Assembly (NCBI RefSeq): GCF_001270745.1 | Contig: NZ_KQ434753.1 | Coordinates: 465,155 to 529,154 of the forward strand | Direction of reading: 5' to 3' | Source: Jiangella muralis | GTDB taxonomy: Bacteria > Actinomycetota > Actinomycetes > Jiangellales > Jiangellaceae | Length of the DNA stretch: 64,000 bases | Shown here: positions 47,731 through 57,952 of the stretch, in pieces | How the letters are laid out: every line of letters begins with the position of its first letter | Numbering within the stretch: the stretch's first letter is position 1 | Program-made: the position numbers and the translations under genes | The notes under the pieces: generated by a model | Databases searched by the model: none | The model's input: the letters and a program-made list of their open reading frames with translations, nothing else | What the model was told of the DNA's origin: nothing

Positions 47731-48651
47731 TCAGCCGGGGACGAGGCTCCAGGCGATGCCGTCGAGGATGTCGTGTTCGCTGACCAGCACCTCGTCGACG
47801 CCGGCGCGGTCGACGACGCAGCGCAGGACCAGCGCGCCGGCGGCGATGACGTCGGCCCGGCCGGGGTGCATCGGGCCGATGGCCAGCCGCTGGTCGTGGG
47901 TCAGCGTGAGCAGGCGGTCGCTGATCGCCCGCACCTGCGCCGCCGGGATGCGGCTGTGATGGATCGCGGCGGAGTCGTACTCGGCCAGCCCCAGGTGCAT
48001 CGCGGCGACCGTGGTGACCGAGCCGGCCACCCCGACCAGCGTCCGGGCGTCGCCGATCGGCACGTCGGCCGCCGCATCAGACAGTACGGCCTCGATGTCG
48101 GCCCGCGCCGCCGCGACCTCCTCGGACGTGGGCGGATCGGCCTGGAACCGGCGCTCGGTCAGCCGGACGCAGCCGATGTCGACGCTGCGGGCGGCCGCGA
48201 CGCCGTCGGAGCCGACCGCCAGTTCCGTCGAGCCGCCGCCGATGTCGACGACGAGGTACGGCGCACCACCGTCAGGGGGGAGCCCGCGGACGGCGCCGTC
48301 GAACGACAGCCCGGCCTCGGCCGCGCCGGACACGACCTCGGGCTCGACGCCGAGCACGTCGACGACGCCGGCGACGAACTCGTCGCGGTTGGCGGCGTCG
48401 CGGGTGGCGCTGGTGGCGACCATGCGGACGTGCTCGGCGCCCAGCTCGCCGATGACGCCGGCGTACTCGCGCAGCGTCTCGAACGTGCGGTCCAGTGCCT
48501 CGCGCGCGAGCACGCCGGTGCGGTCGACGTCCTTGCCGAGCCGGACGATGCGGAGCCGGCGGTCGAGGTCGTGCTGGGCGCCGTCGCGGAGGTCGGTGAC
48601 GAGCAGCCGGATCGAGTTCGTGCCGCAGTCGATGGCGGCGACGCGGGTCAT
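47731..48651 (-). CDS. Ppx/GppA family exopolyphosphatase
   Basis: 306 residues with the ASKHA ATPase-fold signatures VAAIDCGTNSIRLLV (phosphate 1), VVDIGGGSTELAVG (phosphate 2) and GVAGSVTTVAA. It is the short actinobacterial type without a C-terminal HD domain. It releases phosphate from polyphosphate or pppGpp. The start overlaps the DUF501 stop by 4 bp. The order eno-ftsB-DUF501-ppx is conserved in actinobacteria. Confidence 0.92.
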   Translation of the reverse strand: MTRVAAIDCGTNSIRLLVTDLRDGAQHDLDRRLRIVRLGKDVDRTGVLAREALDRTFETLREYAGVIGELGAEHVRMVATSATRDAANRDEFVAGVVDVLGVEPEVVSGAAEAGLSFDGAVRGLPPDGGAPYLVVDIGGGSTELAVGSDGVAAARSVDIGCVRLTERRFQADPPTSEEVAAARADIEAVLSDAAADVPIGDARTLVGVAGSVTTVAAMHLGLAEYDSAAIHHSRIPAAQVRAISDRLLTLTHDQRLAIGPMHPGRADVIAAGALVLRCVVDRAGVDEVLVSEHDILDGIAWSLVPG

Positions 48652-49148
48652 TCAGGGCTCCAGTCGCAGGTCGCCGGGGTCCACGTCGGCGCCATCAGCG
48701 CCAGCGCGCGGTCGCCGAACGGGTTGACGCCCGGCCCCGCGGCGAGGCTGTGCGCGACGAGGACGTGCAGGCACTTGACGCGGTCGGGCATGCCGCCCGC
48801 GGTGACGCCGGCGATCTCGTCGACGTGGCCGATCGCCTCGCGCCGGGCGAGGTACGACTCGTGCGCGACGCGGTAGGCGGCGGACAGCTCGGCGTCGCCG
48901 GCGAGTTCGTCGGTCCACTCGCGCATGACGCCGACGGACTCCAGCGTCGACGTGGCGGCGACGGCGCGCGGGCAGGTCAGGTAGTACAGCGTCGGGAACG
49001 GCGTGCCGTCGGGCAGCCGCGGCTCGGTCTCGACGACGGACGGGTGGCCGGCGGCGCACCGGGCGGCGACGGCCCGGACCCCGCGCACCGGACGTCCCAG
49101 CTGCTGGGTGACGGTGTCGAGGTCGGCGCGGGTGGGGGTTGCGGTCAC
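48648..49148 (-). CDS. DUF501 domain-containing protein
   Basis: 166 residues. LGRPVRGVRAVAARCAAGHPSVVETEPRL, PTLYYLTCPRA and GMPDRVKCLHVLVAHSLAAGPGVNPFGD are the DUF501 hallmarks. The function is unknown. The Cys/His residues (RCAAGHP, CPRA, KCLHVLVAH) could bind metal. It overlaps both neighbours by 4 bp, so it is translated together with FtsB and Ppx. Confidence 0.9.
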   Translation of the reverse strand: MTATPTRADLDTVTQQLGRPVRGVRAVAARCAAGHPSVVETEPRLPDGTPFPTLYYLTCPRAVAATSTLESVGVMREWTDELAGDAELSAAYRVAHESYLARREAIGHVDEIAGVTAGGMPDRVKCLHVLVAHSLAAGPGVNPFGDRALALMAPTWTPATCDWSPE

Positions 49149-49756
49149 TCGTCGGCCGGCTGTTCGGGCGGCGGGCTGTCGGCGAACGTCACCGACGCCC
49201 AGAGCCGCTCGTACCAGTTGCCCTGCCCGGCCGGGGGCAGCCCGCCCGCCTCGGCCGCGCTGGTGTCGTCCCGCGCGTCGGGGCCGGGCAGCACGATGTA
49301 ACTCTGCTCACCGGGCAGCACGAACCCGAGCCGCTCGCGCGCCTGCGCGGCCACGTAGGCGTCGTCCTCCCACAGCCGCAATTCCTGCTCGAGCTGCTCG
49401 ACCGACGCCGTCAGCTCGTCCTGCTCGCGTTGCAGCTCGACCCGCTCGCGGTGCTGGTCGAACCAGGTCCGCAGCGGGTAGGCGTACGAGACCAGCAGTA
49501 CCGCCAGCACCAGCGCGAGCACGGCGGCCCGGCCGGTGACCGACGGACGCCCGCCGGGCTTGGCCTGTGGACGGCGTGGGGGTGGCGGCGGAGGCGCACC
49601 GTCGCCGGAGTCGACGGCGGTGCGCGGCCGCGCGGCGGCGGTGCCGCCCTTGGGCGCGCGAGCCGACGGCCGGCCGGCCCGGCCCGCGCTGGGTCGTCGC
49701 GCCGTGCCAGCGCCCGCCGCGGGGCGGGCGCTGGGCGAACGGCGCGACGTGGGCAC
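49145..49756 (-). CDS. ftsB: Septum formation initiator, FtsB/DivIC family
   Basis: 203 residues from GTG 49756 (AGGAG 6 bp upstream). A long Ala/Pro/Arg-rich cytoplasmic tail leads to one membrane helix (AAVLALVLAVLLVSYAYPL), a coiled coil (HRERVELQREQDELTASVEQLEQELRLW) and the family segment AQARERLGFVLPGEQSYIVLP. It acts in the divisome with FtsL and FtsQ. It lies 8 bp from the enolase stop. Confidence 0.9.
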   Translation of the reverse strand: MPTSRRSPSARPAAGAGTARRPSAGRAGRPSARAPKGGTAAARPRTAVDSGDGAPPPPPPRRPQAKPGGRPSVTGRAAVLALVLAVLLVSYAYPLRTWFDQHRERVELQREQDELTASVEQLEQELRLWEDDAYVAAQARERLGFVLPGEQSYIVLPGPDARDDTSAAEAGGLPPAGQGNWYERLWASVTFADSPPPEQPADE

Positions 49757-49764
49757 GGCGGCTC

Positions 49765-51230
<1,466 letters not shown>

Positions 51231-51252
51231 AAACTACGACCAGGGGGCGGAC

Positions 51253-52515
51253 GTGGCTGACCTCGTTCCTCGCGCGGCGGCGGCGCGGCTGGCCGAGCTG
51301 ACCGAGCACCTGCGGGTCGTCATGGTCAGCGGGCCCCGCCAGTCCGGCAAGACGACGCTGCTGCGCGAGCACCTGCGGTCGGGCGGCACCTTCCGGACGC
51401 TGGACCGCCCGGAGACCCTCGACGCGGCGCGCGACGACCCGGCGACCTTCGCGACGTCCGGGCCCGTCCCCCGCACCATCGACGAGGTGCAGCTCGGCGG
51501 CGACCCGCTCATCCGCGCCATCAAGGCCGACGTCGACGCCCATCCCGAGCCCGGCGGGTTCGTCCTGTCCGGCTCCAGCCGGTTCCTCACCATCCCGACG
51601 CTGTCCGAGTCGCTGGCCGGGCGCGTCGCGTTCGTCGATCTGTGGCCGCTGAGCATGGCCGAGCGCACCGGGTCCGGGTCCGACGCCGTCACCCGGTGGT
51701 TCGGCGACGTCGGCGCCGCCCTGGGCGACTCGGCCTGGAGCCGGCCCGACTACCTGGCCGCCGTGACCGCGGGCGGCTATCCCGAAGCGCTCACGATCAC
51801 GTCGGCGCTGGCGCGGCGGGCGTGGTTCGACGGCTACCTGAGCACCGTGATCACCTGCGACATCCGCGACTTCGCCACCGTCACCCGTGGTGACGCCGTC
51901 GCCACCCTGCTGGCGCTGGTCGCCGCCCGGGCGGGCGGAACCGCCGTGCTCGCCGATCTCGCGCAGTCGGCGAACCTCGCCCGCGACACCACCAGGAACT
52001 ACCTGTCGTACCTCGACATGGTGTACCTGACGACGACGGTGCCCGCATGGTCGTCCAATCTCACGTCACGGCTCAGCAAGACGCCGAAGCTCTACCCGAC
52101 CGACTCCGGTCTCGCGGCGCACGTCCTCGGGGTCGACGCCGACACCCTGGCCGAACCCGGGCATCCGGCGCTCGGCCCGCTGCTGGAGACGTTCGTCGCC
52201 ACCGAGTTGCTCAAGGCCATCGCCGTCGCCGGCCAGCGCATCTCGTTGTTCCACCTCCGCACCGCCGACCGGCAGGAGGTCGACTTCGTCCTCGAAGGGC
52301 CGGGCGGCCGCATCGTCGCGGTCGAGGTGAAGGCGTCGGCCTCGCCGGGAGCGTCGTCGCTGAAGGGGCTGCGCTGGCTCCGCGACAAACTGGGCGACCG
52401 CCTGCACGCCGGCATCCTGCTCCATCTCGGCGCCGAGGCCGCCTCGCGCGGCGACGGCATCTACGCCCTGCCGGTCTCCTCGCTCTGGGACCACCAGCCG
52501 CTGGGATCGCTGTAG
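51253..52515 (+). CDS. AAA-type ATPase with DUF4143 C-terminal domain
   Basis: 420 residues from GTG 51253 (AGGGGGCGG upstream). Walker A is SGPRQSGKTTLL, Walker B is TIDEVQLGG, and sensor-like SGSSRFL follows. The C-terminal DUF4143 domain (LAQSANLARDTTRNYLSYLDMVYL, KLYPTDSGLAAHVLG, LLETFVATELLKA, RQEVDFVLE, IVAVEVKA) has a restriction-endonuclease-like core, with D and E-x-K in the last two motifs. The physiological role of the family is unclear. It stands alone with strong palindromes upstream, so it is probably tightly repressed. Confidence 0.87.
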   Translation: MADLVPRAAAARLAELTEHLRVVMVSGPRQSGKTTLLREHLRSGGTFRTLDRPETLDAARDDPATFATSGPVPRTIDEVQLGGDPLIRAIKADVDAHPEPGGFVLSGSSRFLTIPTLSESLAGRVAFVDLWPLSMAERTGSGSDAVTRWFGDVGAALGDSAWSRPDYLAAVTAGGYPEALTITSALARRAWFDGYLSTVITCDIRDFATVTRGDAVATLLALVAARAGGTAVLADLAQSANLARDTTRNYLSYLDMVYLTTTVPAWSSNLTSRLSKTPKLYPTDSGLAAHVLGVDADTLAEPGHPALGPLLETFVATELLKAIAVAGQRISLFHLRTADRQEVDFVLEGPGGRIVAVEVKASASPGASSLKGLRWLRDKLGDRLHAGILLHLGAEAASRGDGIYALPVSSLWDHQPLGSL

Positions 52516-52552
52516 GTTCCGGACGCGAATCGTCCGGAACCGGTCCTACAGT
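52515..52552 (+). promoter_or_regulatory. Strong hairpin and leaderless-type -10 between DUF4143 ATPase and VOC genes
   Basis: GGTTCCGGACG-CGAAT-CGTCCGGAACC (52515-52541) has perfect 11-bp arms and begins in the ATPase stop codon. TACAGT (52547-52552) lies six bases before ATG 52559, as in leaderless transcripts. The hairpin can both end the upstream transcript and sit over the -35 area as an operator. Confidence 0.6.
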
Positions 52553-52558
52553 GCCCGC

Positions 52559-52915
52559 ATGGCTATCGCACGCTTCCCGAGCCTCGTGATCGACTGTCCC
52601 GACGCGAGCGCCCTCGCCACGTTCTACGGCACCCTGCTGGACTGGAAGGTCACCACCTCACCCGGCTGGGCCGAGGTCCGCGCGGACTACGGCCAGTGCA
52701 TCTGCTTCCAACAGGTCGAGGACTACACGCCGCCGCAGTGGCCGGGCCAGGTGGTGCCGCAGCAATTTCACCTCGACGTGGTCGTCGACGACCTCGACGC
52801 CGGCGAGGCGGCGGTGCTCGAGCTCGGCGCGGCCAAGCACGAGCACCAGCCGGGCACGTCCTTCCGGGTCTTCCTCGACCCCGCGGGGCACCCGTTCTGC
52901 CTCTGCGTGGACTGA
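52559..52915 (+). CDS. VOC-family (glyoxalase/bleomycin-resistance-like) protein
   Basis: 118 residues. A single vicinal-oxygen-chelate module: SLVIDCPDASALATFYGTLLDWKV, an aromatic sheet around ICFQQVEDY, QFHLDVVVDDLDAGEAAV and a C-terminal FRVFLDPAGHPFCLCVD, typical of the two-beta-alpha-beta-beta-beta fold. It should dimerise. The substrate is unknown. It appears to be translated from a leaderless mRNA and converges with the GH39 gene. Confidence 0.88.
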   Translation: MAIARFPSLVIDCPDASALATFYGTLLDWKVTTSPGWAEVRADYGQCICFQQVEDYTPPQWPGQVVPQQFHLDVVVDDLDAGEAAVLELGAAKHEHQPGTSFRVFLDPAGHPFCLCVD

Positions 52916-52919
52916 CCTC

Positions 52920-54755
52920 TTACTCGGAGGGGACCAGCTCGATCAGCGACATCGACGGGTTGGGGAGGTCGAACGCGACCTCCACCACCCCGCCGGTCGC
53001 GGTGACGGTGCGCGGCGGGTGCAGCTGGTCCAGCCGGTCCGCGGCGCGCAACTCGGCCCACTGCGCGTCGGTCGGCCAGGCCGCGCCGTCGCCGATGCGC
53101 CGCCACACCGCGGGGACGCACGAGTGGTCGTCGTCGACGCGGTGGTGACGCAGCTCGTAGGCGCCGTCGGGCAGGCCGGTGAAGCGCAGCTCGACCCGCC
53201 GGCCCAGCTCGTCCGAACCGGCCGCCTTGGACTGGTCCAGCGTCCCGTTCCACACCAGCGCGGCCACGCGGCCACCGGACGGATCGGACGCGGCCAGCGA
53301 CTCCACCAGCGAGTCCGCGCCGTCGCCGTCAGCGCGCACCGAGAGCCGCCGCGACGGCAGCGCCGCCAGCATCGCGAGCGCCCACCACCGGGGCTTGCGC
53401 AGCTCACCGACGGTGCGCAGGCCGAACCCGCCGTGGAACAGGCCCGGCGGCCGGCCCAGCTCCTCGAAGTGGTCCGACACCACCCAGTACGCCAGCGCCT
53501 CCAGCCGGCCCATCGACGAGCGCATGCCGCGTAGCAGGAACACCGCCGCGAACACCGAGTCGCTGACCTCGTGGAAGTGCGTCGGGGTGACGCCCCACTC
53601 CGTCCACCAGATCGGCGTCCCGGCCCGGCCGTGCCGCGCCAGCACCGGCCGCAGGTCCAGCGGCGGCGAGCCGTAGGTGTGCGTCGAGAGGAAGTCCAGC
53701 GGCTCCTCCGTGGCCGCGAGCAGCTGGTCGATCCAGCCGGCCGCCGCCGACGCCGGGCCGCCGACCCGCAGGCCCTCGTCAACGTCCTTGACGGCGCGCG
53801 CGGCGACGTCGTGCAGGCGGAAGAACTCCTCGGGGGTGCCGGACCAGAACACCTCCAGGTTGGCCTCGTTCCACACCTCGAACGCCCACCGGTCGCGGAC
53901 CTCCTCCAGCCCGTACCGGTCGACCAGATGCGCCACGAACGCGCGGACGAGGTCGTACCAGCGGCCCCAGTCCTTCGGCGGCGAGATGATCGCGCCGTAC
54001 TCGAACACCGTCGCCGACGGGTCGGCGGCGAGGTCGCGCGGCATGAACGAGATCTCGACGATCGGCCGCAGCCCGAGCGACAGCACCATGTCGTAGACGC
54101 GGTCGACGCCGCTGAAGTCGTACACCGGCGCGCCGTCGACCTCGCGGTAGACGCCGAGGTCGTCGCAGAGGATGCCGTGCGCCCGGACGGTCCGGACGCC
54201 CAACTCGTCGTGCGCCGCCTTGAGCGCGGCCCGCAGCTCGGCGCCGATCTCGTGCCCGCCGGTGCGGTCGGTCGACAGCGCGTGGGACAGGTGCTCGCTG
54301 CCGATCATCGGGGCCCACGGCCGGTCCAGCTCACCCTCGTCGGACTCGGTGTCGACGACGACGGCGACCGGGTCGCCGTCCGCGCCGGTCGAGGCCGCGA
54401 CCACCGGAGCGCTCAGCTCGCCCACGTTGTCCACCGACGCGACGGCGGCGACGGCGTACCAGCGCTGGGCGCCGGGCGTGCCGGTGGTGTCGGCGTACGG
54501 CCCGTGCGGGACGGAGAGCACGTCGCGGCCCTGGTGGTCCAGCGGCTCGAACGGACCGTCCGCCGACTCCGCCACGTGCACCAGGTAGCCCGCGGCGCCG
54601 TCGACCGGCTCCCACGACAGCGTGACCTGGGCCCGCCCGGGTCTGGCGGTCAGGCCGCCGGGAGCCGGCAGCGCCACCTCGGCGCCACCCGCGTCGCCGC
54701 TGGCCCGGCCGAGCCTGGTCTCGAAGTCGGTGCGGGCGTCGATCTCACTGCTCAC
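52920..54755 (-). CDS. Glycoside hydrolase, GH39-like, with N-terminal FN3-like domain
   Basis: 611 residues from GTG 54755 (GGGAGGAAA 6 bp upstream). An FN3-like module (LTARPGRAQVTLSWEPVDGAAGYLVHV) precedes a GH39 barrel with acid/base Glu in FEVWNEANLEVFW and nucleophile Glu in IWWTEWGVTPTHFH, then a beta-sandwich tail. GH39 includes beta-xylosidases and alpha-L-iduronidases. There is no signal peptide, so it acts on imported oligosaccharide. It is the last gene of a LacI-controlled sugar operon. Confidence 0.85.
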   Translation of the reverse strand: MSSEIDARTDFETRLGRASGDAGGAEVALPAPGGLTARPGRAQVTLSWEPVDGAAGYLVHVAESADGPFEPLDHQGRDVLSVPHGPYADTTGTPGAQRWYAVAAVASVDNVGELSAPVVAASTGADGDPVAVVVDTESDEGELDRPWAPMIGSEHLSHALSTDRTGGHEIGAELRAALKAAHDELGVRTVRAHGILCDDLGVYREVDGAPVYDFSGVDRVYDMVLSLGLRPIVEISFMPRDLAADPSATVFEYGAIISPPKDWGRWYDLVRAFVAHLVDRYGLEEVRDRWAFEVWNEANLEVFWSGTPEEFFRLHDVAARAVKDVDEGLRVGGPASAAAGWIDQLLAATEEPLDFLSTHTYGSPPLDLRPVLARHGRAGTPIWWTEWGVTPTHFHEVSDSVFAAVFLLRGMRSSMGRLEALAYWVVSDHFEELGRPPGLFHGGFGLRTVGELRKPRWWALAMLAALPSRRLSVRADGDGADSLVESLAASDPSGGRVAALVWNGTLDQSKAAGSDELGRRVELRFTGLPDGAYELRHHRVDDDHSCVPAVWRRIGDGAAWPTDAQWAELRAADRLDQLHPPRTVTATGGVVEVAFDLPNPSMSLIELVPSE

Positions 54756-54776
54756 GCGTCTTTCCTCCCACGTGGA

Positions 54777-55670
54777 TCACTTGATGCCGGTCATCGCGAT
54801 GCCCTGGACGAAGTACCGCTGGACCGCGAGGAACAGCACGATCACCGGCACGACCACGACGACCGCCCCGGCCAGCAGCAGGCCGTACTGCGTCGCGTTC
54901 TGGCCGACGGAGTACAGCGCGAGCGCGACCGGCAGGGTGTACATGTCCTCCGTCTGCGCCACGACCAGCGGCCAGAGGAAGTTGTTCCATGAGCTGAGGA
55001 ACGTCAGGATGCCCAACGTCGCGAGCGCCGGCCCGGTCAGCGGCAGCATGACGCTCCAGAAGATGCGCAGCTCGCCGGCGCCGTCGACCCGCGCGGCCTG
55101 GATCAGCTCGTCCGGCAGCCCCAGGAAGTACTGCCGCATCAGGAACACGCCCAGCGGCCCGACCAGGTACGGCAGGATCAGCCCGGGGAACGTGTTCGTC
55201 AGTCCCATGTTGCTGACCAGCACGAACAGCGGCACGAAGGTCACCATGCCGGGCACCATCAGGGTGCCGAGCACCAGCGCGAACACCACCCGCTTGCCGC
55301 GGAAGTCCAGCTTCGCCAGCGCGTAGCCGAGCATCGAGCCGAACATCAGGTTCCCGGCCGTCACCACGACCGCGACGATGGCGGAGTTCAGGAAGTAGGT
55401 CGGGAAGCGCAGCCGGTCGAACAGCTCGCGGTAGTTCTCCAGCGTGAACGTCTCCGGCAGCCAGGTCGGCGGGATCGACCGCACCTCGGCCTCCGGCTTC
55501 ACCGACGACAGCACCATCCAGACGAACGGCAGCGCCATCGCCAGTACGCCGACGGCCAGCACGAGGTACAGCCAGCGCGACGACGAGCGGCGCGGGCTGC
55601 CGGGCGGGCCGTCCTGCGGTGCCTCCGGCCGGACGTCGTCGGCGGCCGGCAGCGGGGTCTGCGTGGTCAT
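54777..55670 (-). CDS. Carbohydrate ABC transporter permease, MalG type
   Basis: 297 residues. Six membrane helices and the MalG-type loop ELIQAARVDGAGELRIFWSVMLPLTGPAL (EAA motif). ENYRELFDRLRFPTYFLNSAIVA is typical of CUT1 permeases. It is 10 bp from the other permease and 21 bp from GH39. No ATPase gene is in the cluster, so a shared MsiK-like ATPase probably serves it. Confidence 0.93.
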   Translation of the reverse strand: MTTQTPLPAADDVRPEAPQDGPPGSPRRSSSRWLYLVLAVGVLAMALPFVWMVLSSVKPEAEVRSIPPTWLPETFTLENYRELFDRLRFPTYFLNSAIVAVVVTAGNLMFGSMLGYALAKLDFRGKRVVFALVLGTLMVPGMVTFVPLFVLVSNMGLTNTFPGLILPYLVGPLGVFLMRQYFLGLPDELIQAARVDGAGELRIFWSVMLPLTGPALATLGILTFLSSWNNFLWPLVVAQTEDMYTLPVALALYSVGQNATQYGLLLAGAVVVVVPVIVLFLAVQRYFVQGIAMTGIK

Positions 55671-55680
55671 CGTCGCCTCC

Positions 55681-56631
55681 TCACGCCTTCGGCCGCAGCG
55701 CGCGGAACTGGATCGCCGTCAGCACCACGATCGCCACGAACAGCACGTAGCTGGCCGCCGCGGCGTACCCGTAGTTGCCGAAGCTGAACTGGTCGTAGAT
55801 GTAGAACGAGACCGACCGGGTCGCGTTGAGCGGCCCGCCGTTGGTCATGACGAACGGCTCCTCGAAGAACTGCAGGTAGCCGATGCCGGTGATGACGGCG
55901 CCGAACAACAGCGTCGGGCGCAGCAGCGGCAGTGTCACGTGCCGGAACCGCTGCCAGCGCCCGGCGCCGTCGACCTCGGCCGCCTCCAGCAGCTCGCGCG
56001 GCACCGTCTGCAACCCGGCCAGGAAGATCACCATCAGCGTGCCGAGATTGCGCCACGCGGCCATGACGATCAGCGACGGCAGCGCCAGCGACGGATCGCC
56101 CAGCCAGTCCGGCCCGCCGATGCCGACGGCGCCGAGCAGCTGGTTGACCGGCCCGGTGTCGGGCTGCAGCAGGAACCGCCAGACGACGGAGACGGCGACG
56201 ATGCTGGTGACGACCGGCAGGTAGTAGCCGAGCCGGAAGAACGCCCGCAGCCGGGTGATGTTGTTCAGGCCGACCGCCGCGGCCAGCGCCAGCACCATCG
56301 TCAGCGGCACGCCCACGAGCACGAAGATCGCCGTGTTCACCGCGACCTTGCGGAACAGCGCGTCCTGGAACAGCGCCGTGTAATTGTCGAACGCGGCGAA
56401 GTCGACGGCGAACGGCGACCGCACGTCGGTGCTGCGCATGTCGGTGAAGCTCATGAGCAGCGACGCGAACACCGGACCGGCGGTGAACGCCGCGAACAAC
56501 AACAGGAACGGCAGCGCGAGCAGCCAGGCGGTGCGGGCCTGCCGCCGTTGCAGCAGGGTCCGGCGCCGGCCGGCCGGCGAGCCGCCCGCGGGGGTGGGGC
56601 GGCTCGCCGGAGCCGAGGTGGCGGTCGTCAT
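55681..56631 (-). CDS. Carbohydrate ABC transporter permease, MalF type
   Basis: 316 residues. Six membrane helices, N-terminal WLLALPFLLLFAAFTAGPVFASLLMSF, and EAA loop ELLEAAEVDGAGRWQRFRHVTLPLLRPTLLF. It pairs with the MalG-type permease and lies 4 bp after the binding-protein gene. Confidence 0.93.
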   Translation of the reverse strand: MTTATSAPASRPTPAGGSPAGRRRTLLQRRQARTAWLLALPFLLLFAAFTAGPVFASLLMSFTDMRSTDVRSPFAVDFAAFDNYTALFQDALFRKVAVNTAIFVLVGVPLTMVLALAAAVGLNNITRLRAFFRLGYYLPVVTSIVAVSVVWRFLLQPDTGPVNQLLGAVGIGGPDWLGDPSLALPSLIVMAAWRNLGTLMVIFLAGLQTVPRELLEAAEVDGAGRWQRFRHVTLPLLRPTLLFGAVITGIGYLQFFEEPFVMTNGGPLNATRSVSFYIYDQFSFGNYGYAAAASYVLFVAIVVLTAIQFRALRPKA

Positions 56632-56635
56632 CGGA

Positions 56636-57952
56636 CTACTGCAGTCCGGTCCCGATGGACGATGCCTGCGACTGCATGTCGGCGACGGCGTCGGCAGGGC
56701 TCATCGCGCCACGGACGGCCGCCTCGACGTCACCGTCGATGACCGCGGCGACCTGCTCCCACGTCGGGACGGCCGGCGGCGCCTCGGTGCTCTCCAACTG
56801 CTCGCCGAAGACCGAGACCAGCGGATCCTCCGTCAGCGGGCCGTCCTCCCAGGCAGCCGGCTTCGACGGCAGGTCGGTCAGCGTCTCGTACCAGCTCTGC
56901 TGCACCTCGACCTCGGTGAGGTACTCGACCAGCTTCCAGGCGCCATCCTTGTTGTCGGAGTCGGTGAAGACGGCCAGGTTGCCGCCGCCGACGAACGATG
57001 TGCCGGGGCCCTCGTCCTTGCCGGGCAGCGGGACGACGGCGAACGCGTCGGCCGCGCCGGCGTCGCGGACCAGGCCGATGTGCCACGGGCCGGAGATGAA
57101 CGAGCCGATGGCGCCGTCGGCGAACAGCTGCTCCAACGCGCCCGGCTGCAGCACGGTGTCCTGCGACAGGCCGTCGGTGTAGAAGGACGCGTAGTACTCC
57201 AGCGCCTCCGTCATCTCCGGGCTGTCCAGCGTGTACGCGTCGCCGTCGGTGAGCTGGGCGCCGTTCTGCCAGGCGAACGGCATGAACGTCTGCCACGAGC
57301 CGCCCTGGCCCGGCTGCAGGTAGATGCCCTGCTGGGCGCCGGCCTGCTGCAGGCCCTGGGTGAACGCCTTGAGGTCGTCCCACGTCTGCGGCGGCTGCAG
57401 CCCGGCCGCCTCGGCGAGGTCGGTGCGGTAGAACAACGCGCGGGTCTCGACGTACCACGGGACGCCGTAGGAGGTGCCGTCGACGACGGTGGACGCCCAC
57501 GGGCCGGGGAAGAAGTCGTTCTCGTCGAACAGGTCCGTCGGCGTCGGCTCCAGGCCGCCGGTCTGGGCGAATTCGCCCATCCAGGTGGTGCCGATGAGGC
57601 TGACGTCGGGCGTCTCGCCGGCCGCGATGGCGGTGGCGATGCGGTCGTGCGCGCCCTCCCACGGGACCGGCGTCACCTCGACGGTGGCGTCCGGGTTGGC
57701 CGCCTCGAAGTCGGCCAGGAAGGCGCCGAGCTCCTCGCCCTCGGTGCCCATCGCCCAGACCTCGATGGTGCCGGTGGCCGGGCCGTCGGCGACGTCGGCG
57801 GACGGCGCCGCGCTCTCGTCGTCGCCCGCGTCGTCCTCGCGCCCGCACGCGGTGAGCGCCAGTGCGGTGGCAGCGGCCAGGGCGGCCACTCGGACCGGCA
57901 GGCGTCGCCGGTGAGACGGATCGAGAAAGGCAGGGATGTGTCGTCGACTCAT
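56636..57952 (-). CDS. Carbohydrate ABC transporter substrate-binding lipoprotein
   Basis: 438 residues from ATG 57952 (GAAGGAGG upstream; ATGA overlap with LacI). A lipoprotein signal ends ALALTACGRE. The family-1 binding domain shows IEVWAMGTEGEELGAFLADFEAANP, GVPWYVETRALFYRTDL, FISGPWHIG and FVGGGNLAVF. Family members bind oligosaccharides. With the GH39 and GH15 enzymes nearby, a xylo- or gluco-oligosaccharide is plausible but unproven. Confidence 0.92.
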   Translation of the reverse strand: MSRRHIPAFLDPSHRRRLPVRVAALAAATALALTACGREDDAGDDESAAPSADVADGPATGTIEVWAMGTEGEELGAFLADFEAANPDATVEVTPVPWEGAHDRIATAIAAGETPDVSLIGTTWMGEFAQTGGLEPTPTDLFDENDFFPGPWASTVVDGTSYGVPWYVETRALFYRTDLAEAAGLQPPQTWDDLKAFTQGLQQAGAQQGIYLQPGQGGSWQTFMPFAWQNGAQLTDGDAYTLDSPEMTEALEYYASFYTDGLSQDTVLQPGALEQLFADGAIGSFISGPWHIGLVRDAGAADAFAVVPLPGKDEGPGTSFVGGGNLAVFTDSDNKDGAWKLVEYLTEVEVQQSWYETLTDLPSKPAAWEDGPLTEDPLVSVFGEQLESTEAPPAVPTWEQVAAVIDGDVEAAVRGAMSPADAVADMQSQASSIGTGLQ

